Part shown: positions 1 to 7,266 of the stretch, piece after piece
Layout of the letters: each line of letters begins with the position of its first letter
How positions within the stretch are numbered: position 1 is the stretch's first letter
DNA from: an uncultured Bacteroidota bacterium
Lineage (GTDB): Bacteria; Bacteroidota; Bacteroidia; 2-12-FULL-35-15
Reading direction: 5' to 3'
Assembly: GCA_903881065.1 (NCBI GenBank)
Contig: CAIRRW010000515.1
Span: 1 to 8,269, forward strand
DNA: 8,269 nucleotides
Notes under the pieces: model-generated
Told to the model about the DNA's origin: nothing
Database searches by the model: none
Seen by the model: only the letters and a program-made list of their open reading frames with translations
Position numbers and translations under genes: made by a program

Positions 1-5
1 TATTG

Positions 6-587
6 CTATCCATGCACTGTTTCGTGCTTTCCATAATTAGTTATTATGGAAGCTTCGAACTCAATCCATTCATTCCATCTTTTATCAATATCTATTCCTT
101 CTCCATATTTACGGGCAAATCCAAGGAAGGTCGTATAATGTCCTGCTTCAGAAATCATTAACTCACGATAAAATTTAGCGAGTTCTTCATCTTGAATATT
201 ATCAGAAAGAACTTTGAAACGCTCGCAACTGCGAGCCTCAATCATTGCTGAAAACAACAGCCTATCAACAAGAGATGATTTACGGCTTCCTCCCTTTTGC
301 ATGAATTTATAAAGTTCATTTACATAATGATCTTTACGTTCAAGTCCTAACTTGAGCCCCCTTGCTTTTATAATATTATGTACCTGTTCAAAATGTTCCA
401 ACTCTTCTTTGGCAAGCGCAATAAGAGCAGTAACCATTTCGGTACAATTTGGGTTATTGATTATCAGTGACAATGCATTGGTGGCAGCTTTTTGTTCGCA
501 CCACGCATGGTCTGTTAATATTTCTTCAATGTTTGATTCTACGACATTAACCCATCTAGGGTCAGTAACTAATTTGAGTCCTAACAT
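6..587 (-). CDS. miaE: tRNA-(ms[2]io[6]A)-hydroxylase, MiaE family
   Basis: A 193-residue protein recognised as a MiaE-type non-haem diiron monooxygenase. The family hydroxylates the isopentenyl group of 2-methylthio-N6-isopentenyladenosine at position 37 of UNN-reading tRNAs, using O2, after MiaA and MiaB have acted; it is cytosolic. The ferritin-like four-helix ligand pattern is complete: Glu31, Glu62-x2-His65, Glu117 and Glu147-x2-His150, with 30-31 residues between the Glu of each pair. The length suits the family and the stop codon lies just inside the window, so the gene is complete. It is the last gene of a probable operon, starting 13 nt after the antiporter stop, with no clear Shine-Dalgarno before its ATG. 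Family assignment is firm; exact substrate (ms2i6A versus i6A) is inferred. Confidence 0.93.
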   Translation of the reverse strand: MLGLKLVTDPRWVNVVESNIEEILTDHAWCEQKAATNALSLIINNPNCTEMVTALIALAKEELEHFEQVHNIIKARGLKLGLERKDHYVNELYKFMQKGGSRKSSLVDRLLFSAMIEARSCERFKVLSDNIQDEELAKFYRELMISEAGHYTTFLGFARKYGEGIDIDKRWNEWIEFEASIITNYGKHETVHG

Positions 588-600
588 TATTTAAAAGTAA

Positions 601-1842
601 TTATTTATCTATAAATCTTTTCATCAATGGACCGCTTGTTAAGCTTGTAACAAGTGCCATAATAACCAATGCCACAAATATTGGTTTTGATATTAATCCC
701 GCATTTAATGCTAATGTGCCAAGTATTATTTCCATTGCACCTCTTGCATTCATCCCAAAACCAACAGCCAATGCATGATTTTTACTCATTCCTCCCAGCC
801 TTGCGCCAATGGTGGCACCCAATACTTTTCCAATAAATGCAAGCGCTAAAACTATTGCAACAATCAAAGGATTGAAATTTTCAATAAAGTTTACTTTTAA
901 TCCAATGGAAACAAAAAATAATGGCGCGAAGAAATTAGTTACAAACTGATGTATAATTTCTCTTGCCTGTTCGCGAAGATGAACGCTGTCACCGAATGCG
1001 ATGCCAGCAATGAAAGCACCTAATATAGCATGGATATTAATTGATTCGGTAAATGCTGCTGATAATAAACATATACCTAATGAGATGGAAAGTACACCCC
1101 CTGGCCATGATAATTTTGACTGCATCCATGGCAATGTTTTATCAATAATTTTTTTGCCAATGGTTAGCATAAATAATCCGAAGCCTAAAATATAAGCGAT
1201 GGTATACCACAAACTCAAGTGTTCGCCATGCGTTGAAGAGTTTGTTAAACTTAAAACAAAAGAAAAAATCAACCATCCGATCAAATCATTGAACATTGCC
1301 GAAGCAATTATTACCATACCGATATTTGTTTTAAATAAATTCATATCCATTAAAATGCGCGCAATTACAGGCAATGCGGAAATAGATAATGCTGTTCCAA
1401 AAAACAAGGCGAATAATAATTTTGGTTCAGGTTCATTACTTATTGAAAATATTTCAGGGAAGAACCATGCAACTGCAAACCCTGTAAAAAAAGGAATTAC
1501 CATACTGAACATGGAAGTATAAACTGCAACTTTGCCTTGTTTGAGAACCAGTGAAAGCTGCACTTCCATACCAGCAACAAATAATAACATGATAACAGAC
1601 AAACTAAATATTCCATCTAAAGCAATAGGAATATTTCCTGTTCGTGGAAACAAATAATTAAATACATCAGGGTATAACATCCCTAAAATAGTCGGGCCAA
1701 GAATTATTCCGACTATCAGCTCGCCCATTACCACAGGTAGTTTCAGCTTTTTTCCTAACTCAGCAAAAATGCGGGAAATAATCAGCATTGCACTGATTGA
1801 TAAAAGCAAAACAATTAATTCGGAGTGTGCTAGTTTAACCAT
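601..1842 (-). CDS. CPA2-type monovalent cation:proton antiporter (KefB/CHX-like)
   Basis: A 413-residue integral inner-membrane protein with about 12 hydrophobic segments, recognised as a Na+/H+ exchanger-domain antiporter. It exchanges K+ or Na+ for protons for pH and ion homeostasis. Visible landmarks are the N-terminal LGPTILG loop (48-54), the GMEV segment (91-94), the ion-site Asn185-Asp186 in MFNDLIGW, the IHAILGAFIAGIAF segment (270-283), Lys339 in a late helix and MNARGAMEIIL (364-374). The last two blocks resemble plant CHX and bacterial KefB-type carriers. It ends right after the membrane domain and lacks the C-terminal RCK/TrkA_N domain of KefB/KefC. The ATG lies 5 nt after the stop of the universal-stress gene, so translation may be coupled. 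Ion specificity cannot be read from the sequence. Confidence 0.92.
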   Translation of the reverse strand: MVKLAHSELIVLLLSISAMLIISRIFAELGKKLKLPVVMGELIVGIILGPTILGMLYPDVFNYLFPRTGNIPIALDGIFSLSVIMLLFVAGMEVQLSLVLKQGKVAVYTSMFSMVIPFFTGFAVAWFFPEIFSISNEPEPKLLFALFFGTALSISALPVIARILMDMNLFKTNIGMVIIASAMFNDLIGWLIFSFVLSLTNSSTHGEHLSLWYTIAYILGFGLFMLTIGKKIIDKTLPWMQSKLSWPGGVLSISLGICLLSAAFTESINIHAILGAFIAGIAFGDSVHLREQAREIIHQFVTNFFAPLFFVSIGLKVNFIENFNPLIVAIVLALAFIGKVLGATIGARLGGMSKNHALAVGFGMNARGAMEIILGTLALNAGLISKPIFVALVIMALVTSLTSGPLMKRFIDK

Positions 1843-1847
1843 ATAAC

Positions 1848-2723
1848 CTATACGCGGGAATGAACAATTAATACGTTACAAGGTAAATCGGCCAAAATAT
1901 ATTCGATACCGTGAGCGAATATCCTATCAAATAAATTAAGATTGGTGTCAGGAGAATTAATGATAAGAAGATCTGCACTCTTATCTCTTGCATATTTACT
2001 TATTGCATACCCTGGTTTCCCTTTCAAAACTTTATTGGAGACACTTACATTCCCAACATCACATTTTTCAATAATAGTTTGCAATATTTCTTCGGACTCT
2101 TCCTCAAAGTTTTTTTTGATTTCCTTTGTCTGTGGTGCCGTGCTATCTTCTGCTATTGTCATTGCAAGGCCAGGCACCTCCACTTCATTTACAATTGTTA
2201 CATCATTTACCTTAAAATGTTTGGCAATATATAAAGCTGTATTTATGGTATGAATTGTTTTAGGGTTGTCTACTCCATTAACAATAAACTTCTTAAACTT
2301 TTGAGGCTTGGTAGAAGGATGCGTGAATAATAATACTGAACACTTCGCTCTTCGGCTTATATTGCGGGCGATGGAACCAATATAAAACTTAAGGAAGTTT
2401 TCTTTCTCCAATGCACCAAGTATTAATAAATCAACAATATTTAATTTACATAATTGCAAAATGGTGTCTACCGGTTCTCCTTCCATCCATATCAATCTGC
2501 TTTTATTGGTATCAATCCCACTTTTAGCAATCAATTTATCCAACACCTGTTCTTTCTCCGAAGTTTTTTCACCTACATGCAATAATATTAAATTGGCAGC
2601 GCAAGTATCTGCAATCCGTTTCGCTTCAGCCAATAAAAATTCACAACGTGACGAAAAAGAAACAGCCACAGCAATAGTTTCGAAAGGATAGGAAGGACGT
2701 TTTTTAAGCTTTGATAAATCCAT
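1848..2723 (-). CDS. Tandem-domain universal stress protein (UspA family)
   Basis: A 291-residue cytosolic protein with two UspA alpha/beta domains, about residues 12-135 and 143-289. In domain 1 the nucleotide-loop motif G-x2-G-x9-G-S/T appears as Gly103-x2-Glu106-x9-Gly116-Ser117, so the middle glycine is Glu. In domain 2 the equivalent region (257-272) has lost the glycines, which suggests that it does not bind ATP in the classic way. The start at 2723 (MDLSKLKK) is chosen because the frame continues upstream to 3020 only as antisense of the divergent hydrolase gene, with no family resemblance there. It leads the operon with the antiporter and miaE. The close link to a cation antiporter suggests a role in sensing or tuning transport, which is inference. 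Confidence 0.9.
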   Translation of the reverse strand: MDLSKLKKRPSYPFETIAVAVSFSSRCEFLLAEAKRIADTCAANLILLHVGEKTSEKEQVLDKLIAKSGIDTNKSRLIWMEGEPVDTILQLCKLNIVDLLILGALEKENFLKFYIGSIARNISRRAKCSVLLFTHPSTKPQKFKKFIVNGVDNPKTIHTINTALYIAKHFKVNDVTIVNEVEVPGLAMTIAEDSTAPQTKEIKKNFEEESEEILQTIIEKCDVGNVSVSNKVLKGKPGYAISKYARDKSADLLIINSPDTNLNLFDRIFAHGIEYILADLPCNVLIVHSRV

Positions 2724-2749
2724 TTGTACTGAAAAATTATTTAGACATG

Positions 2750-2757
2750 TAAAGATA
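2750..2757 (-). promoter_or_regulatory. Possible -7 box of the usp-antiporter-miaE operon
   Basis: TATCTTTA on the minus strand matches seven of eight positions of the Bacteroidota -7 consensus TAnnTTTG. It ends 26 nt before the ATG at 2723, a sensible leader length. No convincing TTG-type -33 element lies at the expected distance, so this is a weak call. Confidence 0.25.
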
Positions 2758-2807
2758 CTAAATAGAGTTTTATCTAATGTGTTTATCTTCATTTGATATA
2801 ACCTTAG

Positions 2808-2815
2808 TATCTTCG
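2808..2815 (+). promoter_or_regulatory. Possible -7 box of the MBL-fold gene
   Basis: TATCTTCG on the plus strand matches seven of eight positions of TAnnTTTG. It ends only 14 nt before the ATG at 2830, so the transcript leader would be very short. The only upstream -33 candidates are imperfect TTC/TTT runs. Confidence 0.25.
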
Positions 2816-2829
2816 TAAAAAATTCATAT

Positions 2830-3684
2830 ATGAAATTACACGTAATTAATACCGGCAATTTTAAATTAGATGGAGGAGCAATGTTTGGTGTGGTTCCTAA
2901 ATCAATTTGGTATAAAACTAATCCATCGGATGAAAACAATATGTGCAACTGGGCGATGCGCTGTTTACTTATTGAAGATGGTAACAGATTAATATTAGTT
3001 GATAATGGAATGGGCAACAAACAGGATGCAAAATTCTTCGGTCATTATTATCTTAATGGAAATGATTCGTTGGACAGCTCTATAAAAAAGGCAGGCTTCA
3101 ATGCTGATGATATTACTGATATGTTCTTAACACATCTTCATTTCGACCATTGTGGAGGCAGTATAAAATATAACGAAGACAGAACAAAACTGGGAACTGC
3201 TTTTAAAAATGCAACCTATTGGAGTAATGCCGAACATTGGGAATGGGCTGTAAAACCTAATGCAAGAGAGAAGGCAAGTTTTTTAAAAGAAAACATCTTA
3301 CCAATTCAGGAAAGTGGGCAGTTGAAATTTATTGATGGAGAAAACAGTACACAGCTTGGAGCAAATATTACACTTGGATATATGCGTGGACATACGGATG
3401 CGATGATGTTACCACATATAAAGTATAAAGAAAAAACAATTGTTTTTATGGCAGATTTACTTCCTTCAACTGGACATATTCCATTGCCTTATGTTATGGG
3501 ATATGATACCCGACCGCTATTAACAATTACTGAAAAGGAAAACTTTTTGAACACAGCTGCGGATAATGAATACATTCTGTTTTTTGAACATGATGCAGTG
3601 AATGAATGCTGCACAGTTCAACGCACAGAAAGAGGTGTACGTTTGAAAAACACGTTTACACTAATAGAATTTTTTGGAGAATAA
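2830..3684 (+). CDS. Metallo-beta-lactamase-fold hydrolase
   Basis: A 284-residue protein without signal peptide or membrane segment, so probably cytosolic. The MBL fold is clear. The dinuclear metal motif HxHxDH is present as His102, His104, Asp106 and His107 (THLHFDHCGG), followed by His188 (GHTD), bridging Asp209 (MADL) and His254 (FFEHD). All ligands are intact, so an active metal-dependent hydrolase is expected. The N-terminal FKLDGGAMFGVVPK block (11-24) is shared with the lactonase-like branch of the superfamily, which includes N-acyl-homoserine lactonases, but the substrate cannot be assigned from this. It is a single gene, divergent from the stress operon across a 106-nt spacer and convergent with the MORN gene. 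No terminator hairpin was seen in the 46 nt downstream. Confidence 0.9.
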   Translation: MKLHVINTGNFKLDGGAMFGVVPKSIWYKTNPSDENNMCNWAMRCLLIEDGNRLILVDNGMGNKQDAKFFGHYYLNGNDSLDSSIKKAGFNADDITDMFLTHLHFDHCGGSIKYNEDRTKLGTAFKNATYWSNAEHWEWAVKPNAREKASFLKENILPIQESGQLKFIDGENSTQLGANITLGYMRGHTDAMMLPHIKYKEKTIVFMADLLPSTGHIPLPYVMGYDTRPLLTITEKENFLNTAADNEYILFFEHDAVNECCTVQRTERGVRLKNTFTLIEFFGE

Positions 3685-3730
3685 TTTGAAATATAACGAA
3701 AGAAAAAAATAGAAGATTTAAATTCAGTTA

Positions 3731-5461
3731 TTACTTCACTTTCACTCCATTTTTATAGATAGTCTCCATTACAATATTGCCATTCTTATCATAATAAATC
3801 CATTTCCCATTGGGTTGGCTATCAAGTCGTCCTTTTTTTCCTTTCATTAACACATAGGAGGTGGTACTTTTAAGCTTCGCATCTTCATACCAGCTCTTGC
3901 TATCACCACTTAATAATCCCTCCCTGAAGTTTTGTTCAATTGCCTTTACTCCTGTTTCATAATAATATGTCCACGAACCGTCCTGCTTATCATCTTTATA
4001 TTCTCCCTCGTTATCTTTAATACTATGAGGTGTGTATTCCGTCCAATGCCCATTCTTTTTTCCTATCTTATATATGCCTTCCTGATGAAGTTTCCCTGTT
4101 TCATAATACAGCTTCCAGTTGCCATCTTTCAAATCATCCTTATAAAATCCATCATATATAGGAGTTTTATTTGGTAGAAATCCTTTCCAACTTCCGTTCA
4201 TTCTGCCTGCTTTAAAATCCCCTTCATCCTTCAACACACCATCATCATACCATGATTGCCATGTCCCTTCTTCTTTACCATTAGCAAATTTCCCTTCATT
4301 CAACTTCTGTCCGTTCTCATACCATGTTGTCCATTGCCCATCCTTTTTACCTGCTTTATATTTTCCTGCTTTCCATTTTACACCTGCTTTATAATTATAG
4401 TTCCAAAGACTATCTTGAAGATCATTCTTATAATATCCTTCCGATTCTTTTATCCCTGTCGGAAACCAATACATCCACTTTCCTTCGCGAATTTCATTGG
4501 TTATAGTTCCTTCCATCTCAATTTTCCCTGATTCGTCATACCATTTCCAATAACCGTTTTTCTTATCATTGGCATAGGTACCTTCGCTTTTTAATTTCCC
4601 ATTCTTAAACCAATTGGTACATGCTCCTTCCTTTTTACCTTTCACATAGTTAACCTTGAAATCTTTTTCTCCGGTGGAAGTATAAAACATCCACTCCCCT
4701 TCCATCCTGCCTCCTCTATAATCACCTTCACTTTTTTTCTTACCGTTATTATACATTGTAGTTATTTTGCCATTCCCATCTTTTATAACCTGCACACCAG
4801 TTTTAAGCCATTGACTCATTAATAAAGACTCTCCGTTTTCATAAACTAACTCCTGCTTCGGTTTTCCGTTGGTAAAATATTCCTTCCATGTTCCTGTTTC
4901 TTTTCCATCCTTATATTGCCCTTCCGTTTGTTTTACTCCATTGGCATGCCATCCAAGATAAATTCCTTCTGCTTTATTATTTTTAAATACCCCTTCACTT
5001 TCTTTTTGTCCATTGTCATAATAGTAAGTCCATTTCCCTTCTTTCTTTCCGAGATTATAATTCTCTATACTTTTTTGTTTGCCGTTTTCATACCAGCCAA
5101 GCCAGGTGCTATCATTTTTATCATCTTTAAAATATGTTTCCTGCGCTTTTTTTCCGTTGATATACCAGTATTTCCAAGCACCATTCTTTTTCCCTAATGA
5201 ATAATTTTCCTCTATCTTAATTTTCTTTCCGGGATAATACGTAATAAACTTTCCATTCTCTTTTCCCATCGTGAAGTTTCCCTCCTTCTCTACCTCACCA
5301 GTTTGGTACCATGCAGTGAATTTACCATCCTGCATACCGTTTTTCATTTGTTGTTCCGATTTCTTTTTCGTTTGCTCGGTATCCCAGTATTCGGTTACCG
5401 GTTGAGCAAACGAAAAGCCAACAATTAATGTAAAGAGAAATGACAGGAATATATTTTTCAT
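3731..5461 (-). CDS. Secreted MORN-2 repeat protein (YwqK-like repeats)
   Basis: A 576-residue protein with a signal peptide (hydrophobic 4-19, probable cleavage before Gln20) and then almost nothing but MORN-2/YwqK-type units of the form GxW..WYxxGxKxxEGxYKxGKK. Unit starts fall at residues 46, 70, 94, 118, 142, 166, 190, 231, 255, 279, 303, 327, 351, 375, 399, 423, 447, 471, 495, 519 and 552. The period is exactly 24 residues apart from a 17-residue extra piece (214-230) and a longer unit at 519-551. Such repeats form elongated beta-hairpin ribbons. The protein is expected in the periplasm or at the cell surface, and no catalytic domain is visible. It starts 54 nt after the OmpA-like lipoprotein gene on the same strand, so the two may be co-transcribed. 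The binding partner is unknown. The antitoxin label sometimes attached to YwqK-type repeats is not supported here. Confidence 0.9.
   Translation of the reverse strand: MKNIFLSFLFTLIVGFSFAQPVTEYWDTEQTKKKSEQQMKNGMQDGKFTAWYQTGEVEKEGNFTMGKENGKFITYYPGKKIKIEENYSLGKKNGAWKYWYINGKKAQETYFKDDKNDSTWLGWYENGKQKSIENYNLGKKEGKWTYYYDNGQKESEGVFKNNKAEGIYLGWHANGVKQTEGQYKDGKETGTWKEYFTNGKPKQELVYENGESLLMSQWLKTGVQVIKDGNGKITTMYNNGKKKSEGDYRGGRMEGEWMFYTSTGEKDFKVNYVKGKKEGACTNWFKNGKLKSEGTYANDKKNGYWKWYDESGKIEMEGTITNEIREGKWMYWFPTGIKESEGYYKNDLQDSLWNYNYKAGVKWKAGKYKAGKKDGQWTTWYENGQKLNEGKFANGKEEGTWQSWYDDGVLKDEGDFKAGRMNGSWKGFLPNKTPIYDGFYKDDLKDGNWKLYYETGKLHQEGIYKIGKKNGHWTEYTPHSIKDNEGEYKDDKQDGSWTYYYETGVKAIEQNFREGLLSGDSKSWYEDAKLKSTTSYVLMKGKKGRLDSQPNGKWIYYDKNGNIVMETIYKNGVKVK
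3734..5326 (-). repeat. Coding tandem array of 24-codon MORN-2 units
   Basis: Twenty-one units with a 72-bp period occupy residues 46-576 of the secreted repeat protein. The unit sequences have diverged strongly while the spacing is kept, which suggests an old array held by structural selection rather than a recent slippage expansion. The two phase breaks are at residues 214-230 and 540-551. Confidence 0.85.
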
Positions 5462-5515
5462 ACTTATTATTTACTTATAATGAAGATTAAGAATTTAGAT
5501 ACTGAAATTTCAATC

Positions 5516-6523
5516 TTATTTTGTTTCGAGTACTTTAAATAACTCATCTAATTTAGGAGTTAAAATAATTTCAGTTCTCCTGTTTTTTTTACGTGCTTCT
5601 GCCGTTTTAGCTGGGTCGATAGGGAAATATTCACCACAACCTGCCGCAGTAAGTCGTTTTGGGTCAATGGACGAATTCTTTGCAATTATCTTTACAATAG
5701 ATGTTGCTCTTAAAACAGATAAATCCCAATTGTCTTTTATTTCGGCTTTGCCAGTCATTGGTACATCGTCAGTATGTCCTTCAATAAGTACATTGATATC
5801 TTTATTCTGTTCCAATACCTTCGCCACTTTTGTTATTGCTTCCTGTCCTTTATCTTCCACTTTTATACTTCCCGAAGCAAATAATAAACTTTCATCCATT
5901 GATACATATACTTTTCCGTTCTTCTGAGTTACAGTCAATCCTTTTCCTTCGAATCCGAATAATGCTTCCGAAAGTTTTTTCTTTAAATCGTTAGTTGCTT
6001 CGTCTTTGCTTTTAAGTATGTTTTCCAATTCGGATACGCGAGCTTCTCTCTTTTGCAATTCAGCACTCAAGTCATCCAGTTGCTTTTTCTGATTGTTAAG
6101 TTGAGCTTCCAGTTTCTTTAAATCATCCTGTTTTTTCAAAAGCTCCTCCTGAGTGGTTTGCAATTCGCCGGAAATCTTTTTTGTATCCTTCAGATTACCT
6201 TCCAATAGTGTATTATATTTAGTAAGCAACTGGTCGTTTATTTGATTGAGCTTATCGTATTTAGTAGTTACACTTCTTAAATCGTCCCCTACTCTTGCAG
6301 TATCTCTCTTCAAACTTTTTATTTCACGCTCATCATCTGCAAGTTGGCGACTTACTTCCGCAAGTTTGGCATCGCAATCCTGCGACGAAGTTTTTAATGC
6401 TGCCAATTCTGTTTCACAACTTTTGCGTTTCGTTTGCTCATCTTCCATCAGTTTTTGAGGTACGCACGCTGTTAATGCCATTGCAACTAAAACAGTCGAA
6501 ATATAATAGGTTCTTTTTTTCAT
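5516..6523 (-). CDS. OmpA-family peptidoglycan-binding lipoprotein with coiled coil
   Basis: A 335-residue outer-membrane lipoprotein. The signal peptide ends in the lipobox LTAC, with Cys20 as the lipidated residue. Residues about 25-187 are charged and heptad-like, predicting a long coiled coil. Residues about 205-325 form an OmpA C-terminal domain, with the peptidoglycan-contact block GHTDD (249-253), NWDLSVLRA (265-273), AAGCGE (293-298) and the closing NRRTEI (314-319). The fold anchors the outer membrane to the cell wall by binding diaminopimelate in the peptide stems. The start at 6523 gives a normal signal peptide, preceded by an A/T-rich leader and a perfect -7 box. It is followed by the MORN gene. 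It is not Pal itself, because the long coiled coil makes it much bigger. The usual Tyr/Phe of the AxGyGE block is Cys296. Confidence 0.92.
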   Translation of the reverse strand: MKKRTYYISTVLVAMALTACVPQKLMEDEQTKRKSCETELAALKTSSQDCDAKLAEVSRQLADDEREIKSLKRDTARVGDDLRSVTTKYDKLNQINDQLLTKYNTLLEGNLKDTKKISGELQTTQEELLKKQDDLKKLEAQLNNQKKQLDDLSAELQKREARVSELENILKSKDEATNDLKKKLSEALFGFEGKGLTVTQKNGKVYVSMDESLLFASGSIKVEDKGQEAITKVAKVLEQNKDINVLIEGHTDDVPMTGKAEIKDNWDLSVLRATSIVKIIAKNSSIDPKRLTAAGCGEYFPIDPAKTAEARKKNRRTEIILTPKLDELFKVLETK

Positions 6524-6552
6524 TTTAAGATATTTATGTATTTATTATCTCA

Positions 6553-6560
6553 CAAAATTA
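6553..6560 (-). promoter_or_regulatory. -7 promoter box of the OmpA-like lipoprotein gene
   Basis: TAATTTTG on the minus strand is a full match to the Bacteroidota TAnnTTTG consensus and ends about 30 nt before the ATG at 6523. The -33 TTTG is not obvious; a TTA sits 22 nt upstream. There is no Shine-Dalgarno before the ATG, only A-rich leader, as is usual in this phylum. Confidence 0.45.
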
Positions 6561-6690
6561 GATTTAATGAATGATGTTTGGATAAGTTTGTACCGGAGTT
6601 TATAAACATTAAAAACCGCTTAATCAAGGCACTTTTGTTAATAACTGTGGATGTTTCCGGTTTAGGTTTCTATGTTAAGTATATAATTAG

Positions 6691-6698
6691 TAATTTTG
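6691..6698 (+). promoter_or_regulatory. -7 promoter box of the GatB/YqeY gene
   Basis: TAATTTTG on the plus strand is a full match to TAnnTTTG, with TTTC (one mismatch to TTTG) 20 nt upstream at 6667-6670 as a candidate -33 element. It ends 31 nt before the ATG at 6730. The same octamer faces the other way in this spacer for the divergent lipoprotein gene. Confidence 0.45.
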
Positions 6699-6729
6699 AT
6701 GCCAATCAATAATAAAAACAATACAAATT

Positions 6730-7170
6730 ATGTTAGAAGATAAAATAAATACAGAGATTAAAACTGCTATGCTGGCAAAGGATGCAGCAAGGCTGGAAGC
6801 TTTACGAGCAATTAAATCGGCAATAATAATTTTGAAGACTTCGGCGGAAGGATATTCGGAAGAAACTGAATTGAAAGCCATGCAGAAGATGGTGAAACAA
6901 CGCAAAGAAACTGCGGATGTATATAAAACGCAAAACAGAATGGATTTGGCAGAGGTGGAACTGGCGCAGGCAGCGGTGATTGAAGCGTATTTGCCGAAAC
7001 AAATGGGTGAAGAAGAAATAAAAGCAGAAGTGGCTAAAATTATTGCTGCTGTAGGTGCTACTTCGGCAGCCGATATGGGAAAAGTGATGGGTGCCGCTAC
7101 CAAACAATTAGCTGGAAAAGCAGACGGAAAAGTAATTTCCGGTATTGTGAAAGAACTGTTGAGTAAATAA
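6730..7170 (+). CDS. GatB/YqeY domain-containing protein
   Basis: A 146-residue, all-helical cytosolic protein matching the stand-alone YqeY family, whose fold is shared with the tail domain of GatB, the B subunit of the tRNA-dependent amidotransferase. Recognisable blocks are RLEALRAIKSA (21-31), MQKMVKQRKE (51-60), YLPKQM (87-92), DMGKVMGA (115-122) and the closing GKADGKVISGIVKELL (129-144). The length is close to that of known members (about 150). The physiological role is not settled; tRNA binding is inferred from the GatB tail and is not shown by the sequence. The ATG at 6730 follows an A-rich leader without Shine-Dalgarno. It is a single-gene transcript bounded by a promoter box at 6691 and a hairpin terminator starting at 7187. 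Confidence 0.92.
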   Translation: MLEDKINTEIKTAMLAKDAARLEALRAIKSAIIILKTSAEGYSEETELKAMQKMVKQRKETADVYKTQNRMDLAEVELAQAAVIEAYLPKQMGEEEIKAEVAKIIAAVGATSAADMGKVMGAATKQLAGKADGKVISGIVKELLSK

Positions 7171-7186
7171 ATTAATTGAGAAATAT

Positions 7187-7221
7187 AAAAAACTCTTTAC
7201 ATCTTTTGTAAAGAGTTTTTT
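7187..7221 (+). terminator. Rho-independent-type hairpin terminator after the YqeY gene
   Basis: AACTCTTTAC (7191-7200) pairs perfectly with GTAAAGAGTT (7208-7217) around a 7-nt loop. The flanking A run (7187-7190) and T run (7218-7221) extend the stem to about 14 bp. More T residues follow. It lies 16 nt after the stop codon at 7170. The A run on the left could let it act on minus-strand transcripts too. Confidence 0.85.
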
Positions 7222-7266
7222 TATTTTGTTGCGTAAGTACAACTTACTTATTAAAAATGTCACGAA

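Noticed and set aside
2724..3020. In-frame upstream extension of the universal stress protein (99 more residues).
   Set aside because: It is wholly upstream of the Usp fold, overlaps the divergent hydrolase gene antisense, crosses the promoter region, and has no family resemblance. The start at 2723 fits the Usp N-terminus.
3685..3730. Search for a bidirectional terminator between the two convergent genes.
   Set aside because: The spacer is A/T-rich with an A7 run but no hairpin arms were found.
3731..5461. Reading the MORN/YwqK-type protein as a toxin-antitoxin antitoxin.
   Set aside because: It has a signal peptide and 21 repeats and no toxin gene beside it. The antitoxin label on this repeat family is an annotation habit rather than evidence here.
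6646..6654. TGTGGATGT, a 7-of-9 match to a DnaA box (TGTGGATAA).
   Set aside because: It is a single imperfect box with no cluster, no AT-rich unwinding element and no replication genes nearby.
6592..6661. ACCGGA and TCCGGT as an inverted repeat in the divergent spacer.
   Set aside because: The arms are only six bases, 58 nt apart, and easily arise by chance.
6687..7103. Open frame of 138 codons on the minus strand opposite the YqeY gene.
   Set aside because: Its Ala/Ser/Ile-rich composition is the mirror of the helical YqeY coding sequence, which has clear family motifs; there is no sign of independent coding.
7233..7247. GTAAGT-ACA-ACTTAC hairpin just after the terminator.
   Set aside because: The stem is short with a 3-nt loop and no T run; the preceding hairpin already explains termination.
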